DNA of 64,000 nt, taken from Leifsonia sp. SCN 70-46 (GTDB lineage Bacteria; Actinomycetota; Actinomycetes; Actinomycetales; Microbacteriaceae). Below the pieces are notes generated by a model that made no database searches, was not told the DNA's origin, and saw nothing but the letters and a program-made list of their open reading frames with translations. The stretch spans positions 186,001 through 250,000 of the forward strand of contig MEFY01000002.1 of assembly GCA_001725325.1 (NCBI GenBank), written 5' to 3'. This document shows positions 56,691-64,000 of the stretch, in pieces; the first letter of the stretch is position 1, and every line of letters begins with the position of its first letter. A program made the translations under genes and the position numbers.

Positions 56691-56820
56691 CGACATACCT
56701 CCCCCGTGGGCAGCAGCACCGCCGAGCTGTCCCTTTTACGGTGGTCCGGACCTGATCCCGGGCTGCCGAGGCGGAACACAGCAGTGGCACCCGATTGGTT
56801 ACCGGGTGCCACTGTTTTTT
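56691..56820 (+). ncRNA. candidate structured small RNA, ~130 nt
   Basis: Begins 7 nt after TAGCCT and ends at an intrinsic terminator. Nested stems: GGCAGC (56709–56714)/GCTGCC (56762–56767) around CACCG (56717–56721)/CGGTG (56739–56743), then the palindrome GGTCCGGACC (56743–56752). It does not match SRP RNA (no GGAAGCAGC loop), tmRNA, RNase P RNA, 5S rRNA or 6C RNA as I know them. A long GTG-initiated reading frame crosses it but runs straight through the terminator. Confidence 0.5.
56782..56820 (+). terminator. intrinsic terminator with T6 run
   Basis: CAGTGGCACCCG (56782–56793) pairs perfectly with CGGGTGCCACTG (56803–56814) around a 9-nt loop, followed by TTTTTT (56815–56820). It is the clearest factor-independent terminator on the plus strand and lies 164 bp beyond the LuxR stop. 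Confidence 0.88.
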
Positions 56821-57039
56821 GCCCCGGCGCTGTGCTTGTCCGGCTCCGCCGCCGCCCCTGCGGCGGAGCGTATGGAGCTCGACCGTGGTGCACGTCGGCT
56901 CCGCTGGGACACCTAAGGCTCCCTTCCTGTGGGCCTCTCCCTGCTGCCGCCCCTGGGGCTCCCGCCCCGCGGCTCCCTCCCACGGCTCCCGGCATGCGAC
57001 TCCCGCCCTGCGACTCCCGCGACGGCGCCCGCCCTGCGG

Positions 57040-57123
57040 CTCCCTTAAAACGATCCAGAGGGCAGTTTTTACGCGCGACGGCGGACGACGAGCAGAAAGT
57101 GCGCTTTGGATCGTTTCAGGGGG
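57040..57123. repeat. long palindromic element, copy 2
   Basis: Left arm starts CTCCCTTAAAACGATCCAGA and ends GGGCAGTTTTTAC (to 57072); right arm 57091–57123 reads back as CCCCCTGAAACGATCCAAAG then CGCACTTT. The arms pair imperfectly with a one-base offset and an 18-nt loop. They share the GAAAC..TCCA.AG and GCA(G/C)TTT blocks with copy 1 at 15243, including G on the left arm against C on the right. Confidence 0.75.
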
Positions 57124-57169
57124 CGCGCCGCCCAGGCGTGGGCGCGCCGGCAAGATGCGGGGACCGGAG

Positions 57170-57232
57170 GCAGGGCGCGAGGGCCGGAATGCAGGGCGCG
57201 GGGGCCCGCAGGCAGGGGGCGATGGCGGGGAT
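57170..57232 (+). repeat. 21-bp degenerate tandem repeat x3
   Basis: Three head-to-tail 21-bp units, each starting GCAGGG: GCAGGGCGCGAGGGCCGG…, GCAGGGCGCGGGGGCCCG…, GCAGGGGGCGATGGCGGG…. Part of the G-rich arm beside palindrome copy 2. The unit length is a multiple of three, but no protein is supported. Confidence 0.65.
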
Positions 57233-57455
57233 GTGGGGGGCGAAGGCGGGCGCGGGGTGCGGGTGAAGGGTGCAGGGGCCGGACGGCAGGGTGCGGGGCG
57301 CAGCACGGCGGAGGGCCCACAGGCCGGCTGCGAGGGCCCGGTAGGCCGCGCCGCGAGGGCGCGGCGGATGGAGCGGCCCGCGGGATGCAGCGCCGCGCGG
57401 GATGCTGGGATCGCGCCCGCACGCGGCCACGCCGTGACCGCGAGCGCCGCCCGCC

Positions 57456-57506
57456 GACGCAGAACGCCGACGCAGAAGCCCCCGCAGAACGCCCACGCAG
57501 AACGCC
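57456..57506 (+). repeat. ~13-bp tandem repeat (A)CGCAGAACGCC x4
   Basis: Units GACGCAGAACGCC, GACGCAGAAGCCC, CCGCAGAACGCC and CACGCAGAACGCC. The last runs into the left arm of the rplL terminator, so the terminator's 5' arm appears to have been multiplied. The rplQ terminator begins with the same CGCAGAA. Confidence 0.7.
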
Positions 57507-57533
57507 CCCGCGTCCGAAGACGGCGGGGGCGTT
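57501..57533 (-). terminator. rplL terminator hairpin
   Basis: AACGCCCCCGC-GTC (57501–57514) pairs with GAC-GGCGGGGGCGTT (57519–57533) with a CGAA loop and a one-base bulge, 16 bp after the rplL stop. Confidence 0.78.
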
Positions 57534-57549
57534 CCGATGGTGACGAGAG

Positions 57550-57939
57550 TTACTTGAGGGTAACCGTCGCGCCAGCCTCCTCGAGGACGGCCTTGGCCTT
57601 CTCGGCGGTCTCCTTGTTCGCGCCCTCGAGCACGACACCGGGAGCGCCGTCAACGAGAGCCTTCGCCTCGCCGAGACCGAGGCTCGTGAGGGTGCGCACC
57701 TCCTTGATGACCTGGATCTTCTTGTCGCCGGCGGCCTCGAGGACGACGTCGAACGAGTCCTTCTCCTCGACCTCTTCGGCAGCGGCGCCACCGCCGGCAG
57801 CAGCCGGTCCGGCAACGGCCACGGGGGCGGCGGCGGTGACCTCGAAGGTCTCCTCGAACTTCTTGACGAACTCGCTCAGCTCGATGAGCGTGAGCTCCTT
57901 GAACGCCTCGATCAGCTGGTCACTGGTCAGCTTGGCCAT
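57550..57939 (-). CDS. rplL: 50S ribosomal protein L7/L12
   Basis: 129 aa. The stalk protein that recruits translation factors. N-terminal dimer part [20 protein letters not shown], Ala/Gly hinge [16 protein letters not shown], and C-terminal domain [20 protein letters not shown], ending GATVTLK. AAGGAG lies upstream. 42 bp after rplJ. rplK/rplA are not next to it here. Confidence 0.98.
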   Translation of the reverse strand: MAKLTSDQLIEAFKELTLIELSEFVKKFEETFEVTAAAPVAVAGPAAAGGGAAAEEVEEKDSFDVVLEAAGDKKIQVIKEVRTLTSLGLGEAKALVDGAPGVVLEGANKETAEKAKAVLEEAGATVTLK

Positions 57940-57981
57940 GATGTATCTCCTTGTGGTTTCTGTTGGTTCTTACCGCGCGTG

Positions 57982-58491
57982 CTACGCGGACTGCTTCTCG
58001 CGCAGCGCGTCGACCGTGCGAACGGCCTGGGCGAGCGGTGCGTTGAACAGGTAGGCGGCACCGAACAGCGAGGCCTTGGCGGCGCCCGCGAACTTCGCGA
58101 GCAGCACCTCCCGGGTCTCGAGGTCGGCCAGCTTGGTGACCTCCGCCGCGGTGAGCGGGTTACCGTCGAAGTAACCGCCCTTCACCACGAGCAGAGGGTT
58201 TGCCTTGGCAAAGTCACGAAGGCCCTTCGCGACGGTGACAGGGTCACCGTGCACGAACGCGATCGCGGACGGACCCACGAGCTCCTCGTCGAACGACGAG
58301 ATGCCCGCGGCGTTGGCCGCGATCTTGGTCAGCGTGTTCTTCACCACGGCGTACGTAGCGTTCTCACTGATCGACTTGCGCAGCGTCTTCAGCTGCGCGA
58401 CCGTGAGACCGCGGTACTCGGTGAGCAGGACGGCGGTCGAGTTGCGGAACAGGTCCGTAAGCTCGGCGACCGATGCTTCCTTGTTCGCCAT
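57982..58491 (-). CDS. rplJ: 50S ribosomal protein L10
   Basis: 169 aa. Base of the L12 stalk and, in E. coli, autorepressor of its operon. [60 protein letters not shown]. Preceded by a leader with a terminator-like hairpin. Confidence 0.98.
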   Translation of the reverse strand: MANKEASVAELTDLFRNSTAVLLTEYRGLTVAQLKTLRKSISENATYAVVKNTLTKIAANAAGISSFDEELVGPSAIAFVHGDPVTVAKGLRDFAKANPLLVVKGGYFDGNPLTAAEVTKLADLETREVLLAKFAGAAKASLFGAAYLFNAPLAQAVRTVDALREKQSA

Positions 58492-58698
58492 GGTGCTCCT
58501 CTAATGGTTGGAATCTCTCGACCATCGACAACCCGGAGCAATGAAAAAAGCCCCGGCCTAAGCACGGAGCTGGAGACGCAGTCTGGCTGCGAAAACTAAC
58601 TTCATACCTGCGCTGGCGACTTCGAGAAGTCCTTAGTCCTTGCGGAACCGGCGGTCTTTGGCCTCGGCAAGACTAGGCGATCGCGGGATGCACCGCAA
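58492..58698 (-). promoter_or_regulatory. rplJ promoter and L10-type leader
   Basis: Minus-strand -35 TTGCGG (58698–58693), 17-bp spacer, -10 TAGTCT (58675–58670): a well-formed promoter. The ~170-nt leader is rich in pairing segments and contains the attenuator at 58544–58571. L10–L12 binding to such leaders controls the operon in other bacteria; here it is predicted from position and structure. Confidence 0.72.
58544..58571 (-). terminator. attenuator in rplJ leader
   Basis: On the minus strand AGCTCCG (58571–58565) pairs with CGGGGCT (58555–58549), with one G·U, followed by T6 (to 58544). The T-run is unusual for this genome and supports regulated early termination before rplJ. Confidence 0.65.
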
Positions 58699-58700
58699 CC

Positions 58701-59435
58701 TCACTCCCCGTCGGCGTCATCCTCGGGCGCCGGCCGGGCCCTCCTCCTGCGCCACGCGACGGGCACCAGGAGCACGAGGATGACGACGAGCGACACCGCG
58801 GCGATGATGCCGATGGAGAGCACGGACCCGAATGTCGCGCCCTCGTCGGCGGGCGGCGCCGCATCCTCTGACGCCGTCACGAGGCGCTGGTACGGGGCGA
58901 GCGCGGTGTCGCCGCTCACGCCGGAGGCACCCGCGACGAGCGTCGTGAGCGCGGTGCCGTCGAGGGAGAACCACGCGGAGCGGGGCTCGTCCCGCACGAG
59001 GTAGGAGGTGTCGGCCACGTCGGCGAGCGCCGTCGCGAACGCGGGGTCGGGCACGAAGTCGGCGAGCTGGGGGCGCACGGTGCCGGGGTTGATCCACACG
59101 AGCGCGACGCCGATGGCCTTGTCGGACACCGACACGGGCACCGCCCACTCGTTCGCGAGCCCCACGGGCGCGTCGGTCGCGGCGCCCGAGAGCCAGGCCG
59201 GGGTGAAGGTGAACACGCGGTCGACGGTGCCGAAGGCCGTCGTCTCGTCGAAGTCGATGCCGCCGCCGTCCGCGCCGGGGCCGAAGAAGTCGGAGAGCCC
59301 CGCGACGAGGCCGTCGGGCGCGACGACGAACGCCGCGACCTCGACGGGCACCGACCCCTCGGTGGCGGATGCGGCCGGGGCGGGGAGCAGCGCGCCGATC
59401 GCCACCAGGGCCACCGCTGCCATCCTCACGCGCAC
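58701..59435 (-). CDS. secreted protein with C-terminal membrane anchor, unknown function
   Basis: 244 aa. Signal peptide (MAAVALVAIGALLPAPAASA), an outside domain of about 170 residues without recognised motifs (WLSGAATDAPVGLANEWAVP, VWINPGTVRPQLADFVPDPA), then one helix (GIIAAVSLVVILVLLVPVA), an RRRR stop-transfer and an acidic end (APEDDADGE). GTG 59435 is taken; ATG 59423 is possible. It lies 41 bp after the histidine kinase gene on the same strand and may be in its operon. Confidence 0.7.
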   Translation of the reverse strand: MRVRMAAVALVAIGALLPAPAASATEGSVPVEVAAFVVAPDGLVAGLSDFFGPGADGGGIDFDETTAFGTVDRVFTFTPAWLSGAATDAPVGLANEWAVPVSVSDKAIGVALVWINPGTVRPQLADFVPDPAFATALADVADTSYLVRDEPRSAWFSLDGTALTTLVAGASGVSGDTALAPYQRLVTASEDAAPPADEGATFGSVLSIGIIAAVSLVVILVLLVPVAWRRRRARPAPEDDADGE

Positions 59436-59476
59436 CCGACAAGTGTGCCACCGGGCGGGCCGCCCGTCGCGCAGGA

Positions 59477-60946
59477 TCAGTGCGCGCTGCGCGCGAGCAC
59501 GACGCGGAAGACCGTGCGGCCCGGCTCGCTCTCGACCTCTGCCCGACCGCCGTGCGCCTCGACGACGGCGGAGACTATCGCGAGGCCGAGGCCCGTGCTG
59601 CCCGAGGCGCGAGACCGCGAGCCGTCGCCGCGCACGAAGCGCTCGAAGATCGTGGGCACGAGGCCCGCGTCGATGCCGGGCCCGCTGTCGACGACCTCGA
59701 TGACGGCGTGGGAGTCGGTCGTCGACAGGGTGGTCGTGACGAGCGTGCCCGGGGGCGTGTGGGTGCGCGCGTTCGTGAGGAGGTTGGCGACGACCTGGTG
59801 GAGCTTGGACGCGTCCCCGTCGACGAGCACGGGCTCGTCGGGGAGGTCGAGCGACCACGTGTGCTCGGGGCCGGCCGCGCGCGCGTCGCTCACGGTGTCG
59901 ACGAGGAGGCGCCCGAGGTCGACCTCGAGGCTCTCGAGCGGGTGGTGCTCGTCGAGCCGGGCGAGCAGCAGCAGGTCTTCGACGAGCGCGGTCATCCTCA
60001 CCGACTCCGACTCGACGCGGCTGATCGCGTGGGCGACGTCGTCGGGGAGGTCGTGGTTGCCCCGACGCGTGAGCTCGGCGTACCCGCGGATGGAGGCGAG
60101 CGGCGTGCGCAGCTCGTGGCTCGCGTCGGCGACGAAGGTGCGCACCTTGTTCTCGCTCGTCTGGCGGGCCTCGAGCGCGGATGCCACGTGCCCGAGCATG
60201 TGGTTGAGCGCCGAGCCCACGGCCCCCACCTCCGTGCTCGGGTCTGCGTCGGCCTCGGGCACGCGCACGGCGAGGGCCACCTCGCCCCGGTCGAGCGGCA
60301 GCTCGGCCACCCGGGTCGCCGTCGCGGCGACACGCTCGAGGGGCCGCAGCGCCGCGCGCACGACGATGACCGCCACCGCGGCCGCGCCGATCACGCCGAC
60401 GAGGCCGATGCCCGCGACGAGGAGGCCGAGCTGCAGGGTGGTCGCGTTGACGTCGTCGAGCGGCAGGCCGATGACGAGGAAGTCGGAGTTCGTGCTGTCG
60501 CGCGTCTCGCGCGCGATGACGCGGAAGGTGCCGAGGTGCGGCCCGAGGTCGACCGTGACGGGACTGGCCCCGGGCACGATGGCGAGGAGGGCTGTGAGGT
60601 CCTCGTCCGACAGCGGCACGGGCCTGCCGTCGGCGTCGAGCACCGCCGAGTTGAATATCGCGTCGTCGCTGACGATGGCACCGAGGGTGCCCTCGGGCTG
60701 TCCGGAGAGGGCGAGGAAGTCGAGGGCCGGCGGGCGCGGCTTGTCGAACCCACCCATGTGGATGTCGTCGAACGCGCCCTGCGAGCGGTTCGTCGCCGAC
60801 ACCAGCTGCGTGTCGAGACGGCCCACGAGGAACGACCGCAGGGCGATGACGCTCAGGACGCCGATGACGACGGTGGCGGCGGCGAGCAGGGCGACCGTGC
60901 CGAGGACGAGCCGCCTGCGGAGCGAGAGCCGCGAGCGCCGGGTCAT
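59477..60946 (-). CDS. sensor histidine kinase
   Basis: 489 aa. Helices at about 14–38 and 175–200 flank an outside sensor of ~135 residues. Then HAMP (ALRPLERVAATATRVAELPL), HisKA with ASHELRTPLASIRGYAEL (His about 276), N-box HQVVANLLTNARTHT, DSGPGIDAGL and GSTGLGLAIVSAVVEAHGG. ATG overlaps the response-regulator stop (ATGA), so they form one two-component pair. The stimulus is unknown. Confidence 0.94.
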   Translation of the reverse strand: MTRRSRLSLRRRLVLGTVALLAAATVVIGVLSVIALRSFLVGRLDTQLVSATNRSQGAFDDIHMGGFDKPRPPALDFLALSGQPEGTLGAIVSDDAIFNSAVLDADGRPVPLSDEDLTALLAIVPGASPVTVDLGPHLGTFRVIARETRDSTNSDFLVIGLPLDDVNATTLQLGLLVAGIGLVGVIGAAAVAVIVVRAALRPLERVAATATRVAELPLDRGEVALAVRVPEADADPSTEVGAVGSALNHMLGHVASALEARQTSENKVRTFVADASHELRTPLASIRGYAELTRRGNHDLPDDVAHAISRVESESVRMTALVEDLLLLARLDEHHPLESLEVDLGRLLVDTVSDARAAGPEHTWSLDLPDEPVLVDGDASKLHQVVANLLTNARTHTPPGTLVTTTLSTTDSHAVIEVVDSGPGIDAGLVPTIFERFVRGDGSRSRASGSTGLGLAIVSAVVEAHGGRAEVESEPGRTVFRVVLARSAH

Positions 60947-61674
60947 TCCGCCGGCTTGATCACGTAGCCGAAGCCACGGACGGTGTGGATCATCGCCGGC
61001 CCGAGCGTGTCGATCTTCTTGCGCAGGTAGGAGATGTAGATCTCGACGACGCTCGAGCGCCCGCCGAAGTCGTAGCTCCACACCCTGTCGAGGATCTGCG
61101 CCTTGCTCAGCACGCGGCGCGGGTTGCGCATGAGGAAGCGCAGCAGCTCGAACTCGGTCGCGGTGAGCTCGACGAGCACGCCGCCGCGGCGCACCTCGTA
61201 GCTCTCCTCGTCGAGCGTCAGGTCGCCCACCTCGATCATCGAGTCCTCCTGCGTCGACGAGGTGATCGTCGAGCGGCGGATGAGTGCGCGCAGGCGCGCC
61301 ACGAGCTCCTCGAGGCTGAACGGCTTGGTCACGTAGTCGTCGCCGCCCACCGTGAGGCCGGCGACGCGGTCGTCGACGGAGTCCTTGGCGGTGAGGAAGA
61401 GGATGGGCACCTGCAGCCCGTCGGCGCGCAGCCGCGAGAGCACCGTGAGCCCGTCGATGTCGGGGAGCATGATGTCGAGCACGACGACGTCCGGCCGGAA
61501 CTCCCGGATGACGCTCAGCGCCCGCTGCCCGTCTGACGCGAGCCGCACATCCCAGCCCTCGTAGCGCAGCGCCATCGAGAGCAGGTCGCTCAGCGAGTCC
61601 TCGTCGTCGACGACGACCGCGCGGATGGGACTCCCGTCGGCGCGCAGGATCTTGGCTGGTGCGATATCGGTCAT
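60943..61674 (-). CDS. OmpR-family response regulator
   Basis: 243 aa. Receiver domain with acidic pair DDEDS and phospho-Asp67 in VVVLDIMLPDIDGLTV, Lys in FLTAKDSVDDR; winged-helix C-terminus with LTATEFELLRFLMRNPRRVL and HTVRGFGYVIKPAE. Divergent from a MacB-type ABC gene pair, its likely target, a common pairing for antimicrobial-peptide or envelope-stress response. Confidence 0.95.
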   Translation of the reverse strand: MTDIAPAKILRADGSPIRAVVVDDEDSLSDLLSMALRYEGWDVRLASDGQRALSVIREFRPDVVVLDIMLPDIDGLTVLSRLRADGLQVPILFLTAKDSVDDRVAGLTVGGDDYVTKPFSLEELVARLRALIRRSTITSSTQEDSMIEVGDLTLDEESYEVRRGGVLVELTATEFELLRFLMRNPRRVLSKAQILDRVWSYDFGGRSSVVEIYISYLRKKIDTLGPAMIHTVRGFGYVIKPAE

Positions 61675-61770
61675 GTCTCCAGTATTCTCCGGATCCTATG
61701 AACCGGCTGTGGATCACGCAAACATATGCAATGCACAGCTTCGCCATACACCGGCCACAGGGTGCGCCCC

Positions 61771-61776
61771 TAGCTT
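61771..61776 (+). promoter_or_regulatory. -10 box of the MacB-type ABC operon
   Basis: TAGCTT in the 135-bp divergent gap, 33 bp before the permease ATG. CTGTGG (61709–61714) and CCACAG (61755–61760) lie upstream and could belong to a regulator site. Confidence 0.4.
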
Positions 61777-61809
61777 CGCTGCCATCATCGACCCCTCCCG
61801 AGGAGACCC

Positions 61810-63300
61810 ATGTTCGGCACCTATCTCGTGCGAGAGCTGACCAACCGGCGCAAGCAGACGGCGATCATCGCCATCGGCATGGCCTTGGCCATCGCGCTCG
61901 TCATCATCGTCAACGCCATCTCCGCGGGGGTGCGCGACGCGCAGTCGAGCGTGCTCGCCTCGGTCTACGGCGTGGGCACGGACATCACCGTGAGCCAGAC
62001 CCCCACCGCCCCCACGCAGGGCGGCGAGGGGATGCCGGGCGGCGGGCCGCCCGCCTTCCAGTTCGGCGCGGGCGACGGCCAGACCGCCGACGGCTCGACG
62101 AGCCTCGCGCAGGAGCGGCTGGACGCCGCCCGCGGCACCGAGACCTTCGACGCGAACGCGCTCGACTCCGTGCTGGGCGTCGACAACGTCGCCGCGGCCA
62201 CCGCGACCCTCTCGCTGCAGAACACGAGCTTCAGCGGCGAGATCCCCGACTTCTCCCAGATCCAGCAGGGGCAGGATGCCTCGGGCCAGACCGGCCCGCC
62301 CGCGGGCGGCCCCGACGGCGCGGGCGGCAGCTCGTTCGACGTGAGCTCGTTCACGGTCGAGGGTATCGACGTCGCAGGAGAGCCCGTGGGGCCCCTCACG
62401 GCGGCGACCCTCTCCGACGGCCGCACCTTCACCGCCGGCGACGCGGGCCAGCATGTCGTCGTGCTCGACTCCTCGTACGCGACGAGCGCCGACCTCGCCG
62501 TGGGCGACACCGTGTCGATCGGCGGCACCGACTTCGAGGTCGTCGGCCTCGTGTCGTCGGTATCCGCGGACGCGGCCACGGCGTCGAACACGTACATCCC
62601 CCTCGATGTCGCCCAGACCCTCTCGGGCCTCGACGGCCAGGTGAGCTCGATCTACGTGCAGGCCGCGTCGTCGAACGACATCGCGCAGGTGCAGTCCGAC
62701 ATCGAGGCCGCACTCCCCGACGCGACGGTTAACACGCAGGCCGACCTCGCGTCGAGCGTCTCCGGCTCGCTCTCCACGGCGTCGTCGCTGCTCAGCAGCC
62801 TCGGCACGTGGCTCTCGGTGCTCGTGCTCGCGGCGGCGTTCCTCATCGCCATCCTGTTCACGATCTCCGGCGTCACGCGGCGCACGCGCGAGTTCGGCAC
62901 CCTCAAGGCGATCGGCTGGAGCAACAGCCGCATCGTCGGGCAGGTCGCGGGCGAGAGCCTCGTGCAGGGCGTCATCGGGGGTGCGGCCGGCGTGGTGCTC
63001 GGACTCGCGGGAATCCTCGTGATCAACCTGTTCGCCCCCACCCTCAGCGCGTCGGCGACGACGACGCAGGCCTTCGGACCAGGAGGCCCGGGCGGCGGAC
63101 CACTGGGCGGGGGTGGCGGCTTCGGCCAGGCGCAGGCCGCCGCGGCCACGACGGACGTGACGCTGCAGGCGCCCGTCACGGCAACCATCATCCTCATCGC
63201 AGTGGGACTCGCCGTCCTCGGCGGGATCCTCGCGGGCGCGATCGGCGGATGGCGGGCCTCGCGCCTGCGCCCCGCCGAGGCCCTCCGCAGCGTGGCCTAG
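61810..63300 (+). CDS. MacB/FtsX-type ABC transporter permease
   Basis: 496 aa. Helix 1 at about 16–38, a large outside domain (about 40–330) with Gly/Pro-rich stretches (GGEGMPGGGPPAFQFG), then three helices: SVLVLAAAFLIAILFTISGV, a second after GEFGTLKAIGWSN-like sequence, and a last one at TATIILIAVGLAVLGGILAG. It ends RASRLRPAEALRSVA, the classic MacB ending. GAGGAGA precedes the ATG. 16 bp before the ATPase. Confidence 0.93.
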   Translation: MFGTYLVRELTNRRKQTAIIAIGMALAIALVIIVNAISAGVRDAQSSVLASVYGVGTDITVSQTPTAPTQGGEGMPGGGPPAFQFGAGDGQTADGSTSLAQERLDAARGTETFDANALDSVLGVDNVAAATATLSLQNTSFSGEIPDFSQIQQGQDASGQTGPPAGGPDGAGGSSFDVSSFTVEGIDVAGEPVGPLTAATLSDGRTFTAGDAGQHVVVLDSSYATSADLAVGDTVSIGGTDFEVVGLVSSVSADAATASNTYIPLDVAQTLSGLDGQVSSIYVQAASSNDIAQVQSDIEAALPDATVNTQADLASSVSGSLSTASSLLSSLGTWLSVLVLAAAFLIAILFTISGVTRRTREFGTLKAIGWSNSRIVGQVAGESLVQGVIGGAAGVVLGLAGILVINLFAPTLSASATTTQAFGPGGPGGGPLGGGGGFGQAQAAAATTDVTLQAPVTATIILIAVGLAVLGGILAGAIGGWRASRLRPAEALRSVA

Positions 63301-63316
63301 ACAGGAGAGAGACGAC

Positions 63317-63988
63317 ATGTACGAGCTGAAGGACGTCACCAAGACCTACGAGCAGTCGAAGCGAAGGGTCACGGCGCTCGACGGCGTGACCCTGAGCATC
63401 CCCGACGGGCAGATGGTCGCCATCCAGGGCCCGACGGGCGGCGGGAAGTCCACACTGCTGCAGATGCTCGGCGCGCTCGAGCGGCCGACAAAGGGCAGTG
63501 TGCACCTCGGTGCGGACGAGCTCTCGTCGATGCCCGACTCGCGGCTGTCGGGCATCCGCGCCAAAGAGATCGGCTTCGTGTTCCAGGGGTTCAACCTCAT
63601 CCCGACGCTCACGGCGCAGGAGAACGTCGAGACGGCCCTCGCGCCCCTCGGCATCCCCGCGGCAGAGCGGCGCGCCCGCGCCGCCGAGGCCCTCGCGAGC
63701 GTGGGCCTGGGCGACCGCGGCAGCCACCGTCCCGGCGAGCTGTCGGGCGGGCAGCAGCAGCGCGTCGCCATCGCGCGGGCCCTCGTGAAGGAGCCGGACG
63801 TGCTGCTCGCCGACGAGCCGACCGGCAGCCTCGACGAGCAGACGCGCGACGAGCTCATGGACCTCCTCGAGGGGATCTGGCGCGACCGCGGCCTCACGCT
63901 CGTCATCGTGACCCACGACTCGGCCGTCGCGAAGCGCGCCGAGCGGCGCCTGCACATCAAACAGGGGAAGGTCACCGAGAAGAAGTAG
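63317..63988 (+). CDS. MacB/LolD-type ABC transporter ATP-binding protein
   Basis: 223 aa, complete. Walker A GPTGGGKSTLLQMLGAL, Q-loop FVFQGFNLIPTLTAQENVE, signature GELSGGQQQRVAIARALVKE, Walker B DVLLADEPTGSLDEQT and switch His in VIVTHDSAVA. AGGAGAGA precedes the ATG. Partner of the permease upstream. The 12 bases after its stop hold nothing. Confidence 0.95.
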   Translation: MYELKDVTKTYEQSKRRVTALDGVTLSIPDGQMVAIQGPTGGGKSTLLQMLGALERPTKGSVHLGADELSSMPDSRLSGIRAKEIGFVFQGFNLIPTLTAQENVETALAPLGIPAAERRARAAEALASVGLGDRGSHRPGELSGGQQQRVAIARALVKEPDVLLADEPTGSLDEQTRDELMDLLEGIWRDRGLTLVIVTHDSAVAKRAERRLHIKQGKVTEKK

Positions 63989-64000
63989 GGCGCGCGTTGT

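Larger units (their letters stand above)
56870..57500. other. skewed convergent region around the second palindrome
   Basis: Non-coding. 56870–57045 is pyrimidine/C-rich on plus (GGCTCCC, CCCGCCC units); 57120–57330 is strongly G-rich; the switch is at the palindrome 57040–57123. Degenerate tandem repeats fill the right side. The arrangement copies 15103–15512: plus-strand gene, C-rich arm, palindrome, G-rich arm, GCAGAA motif, hairpin, leftward ribosomal gene. Confidence 0.55.

Noticed and set aside
56691-56820. SRP, 6C or other known RNA identity
   Set aside because: The GGAAGCAGC loop of SRP RNA and the paired six-C loops of 6C RNA are missing; left as unrecognised.
56706-57266. 186-codon GTG-initiated frame after the LuxR gene
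   Set aside because: Crosses an intrinsic terminator and the palindrome, with low-complexity translation; better read as small RNA plus non-coding region.

Overview
The window is a contiguous piece of a high-GC Gram-positive chromosome. The S10–spc–alpha ribosomal cluster, TANNNT -10 boxes placed directly before start codons (leaderless transcripts), many GTG starts and LAYTG-type sorting signals all point to an actinobacterium. The overall gene order suggests Microbacteriaceae, which is an inference rather than something tested here. No rRNA, tRNA, CRISPR array, transposase or integrase was seen. Most of the window is housekeeping sequence.

Layout. 1–3444: alr(partial)–acpS–glmS read leftward, coaA reads rightward, and the two sets share a 33-bp divergent promoter. 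3452–9477: a surface-protein locus with two secreted LAYTG-anchored proteins built from cadherin/Big_9-like repeats, three small companions (two of them paralogous) and a divergent 872-aa ATPase-LuxR regulator. 9474–13246: truncated haemoglobin, glmM, rpsI, rplM, truA. 13279–15102: an acyltransferase-3/SGNH protein reading against its neighbours. 15553–31253: rplQ, rpoA, rpsK, rpsM, rpmJ, infA, map, adk, secY, then rplO back to rpsJ, all leftward. rpsD and rpsN are missing from their usual places. 31578–40634: topoisomerase IB, a LacI regulator, an APC permease, a polyprenyl-phosphate glycosylation pair (GT2-GtrA and GT39) and the transsulfuration pair metB/cbs. 40730–45788: a DUF3105/DUF305 pair, then a cyclase-like receptor coupled to an MscS channel with a cyclic-nucleotide-binding-like tail. 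45837–52658: an ABC exporter and a sugar ABC importer with a divergent LacI regulator and four palindromic operators. 52736–56820: a third LAYTG protein, a second divergent LuxR regulator and a candidate small RNA. 57550–58491: rplL/rplJ with an attenuator-bearing leader. 58701–63988: a membrane-anchored secreted protein, a two-component system and a divergent MacB-type ABC transporter.

Most interesting non-housekeeping signals. (1) Two related long palindromes (15243–15325 and 57040–57123) each sit at the centre of a convergent gene junction beside a ribosomal gene. GC skew flips at each palindrome, so each incoming transcript is C-rich. They look like a repeated two-sided 'C-rich – hairpin – C-rich' device, possibly Rho-linked. 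(2) LAYTG surface proteins are twice paired divergently with LuxR regulators. At the second locus an 18-bp motif from the shared intergenic region recurs in place of a -35 box ahead of a structured candidate small RNA. (3) The cyclase domain at 43608–45788 has lost catalytic residues yet is translationally coupled to the MscS channel. (4) The hexamer GGATGC/GCATCC appears to dictate otherwise rare GAT and GCA codons across the window.

Nothing was searched or computed. Family assignments rest on recognised motifs, lengths and gene order, and positions were counted by hand.
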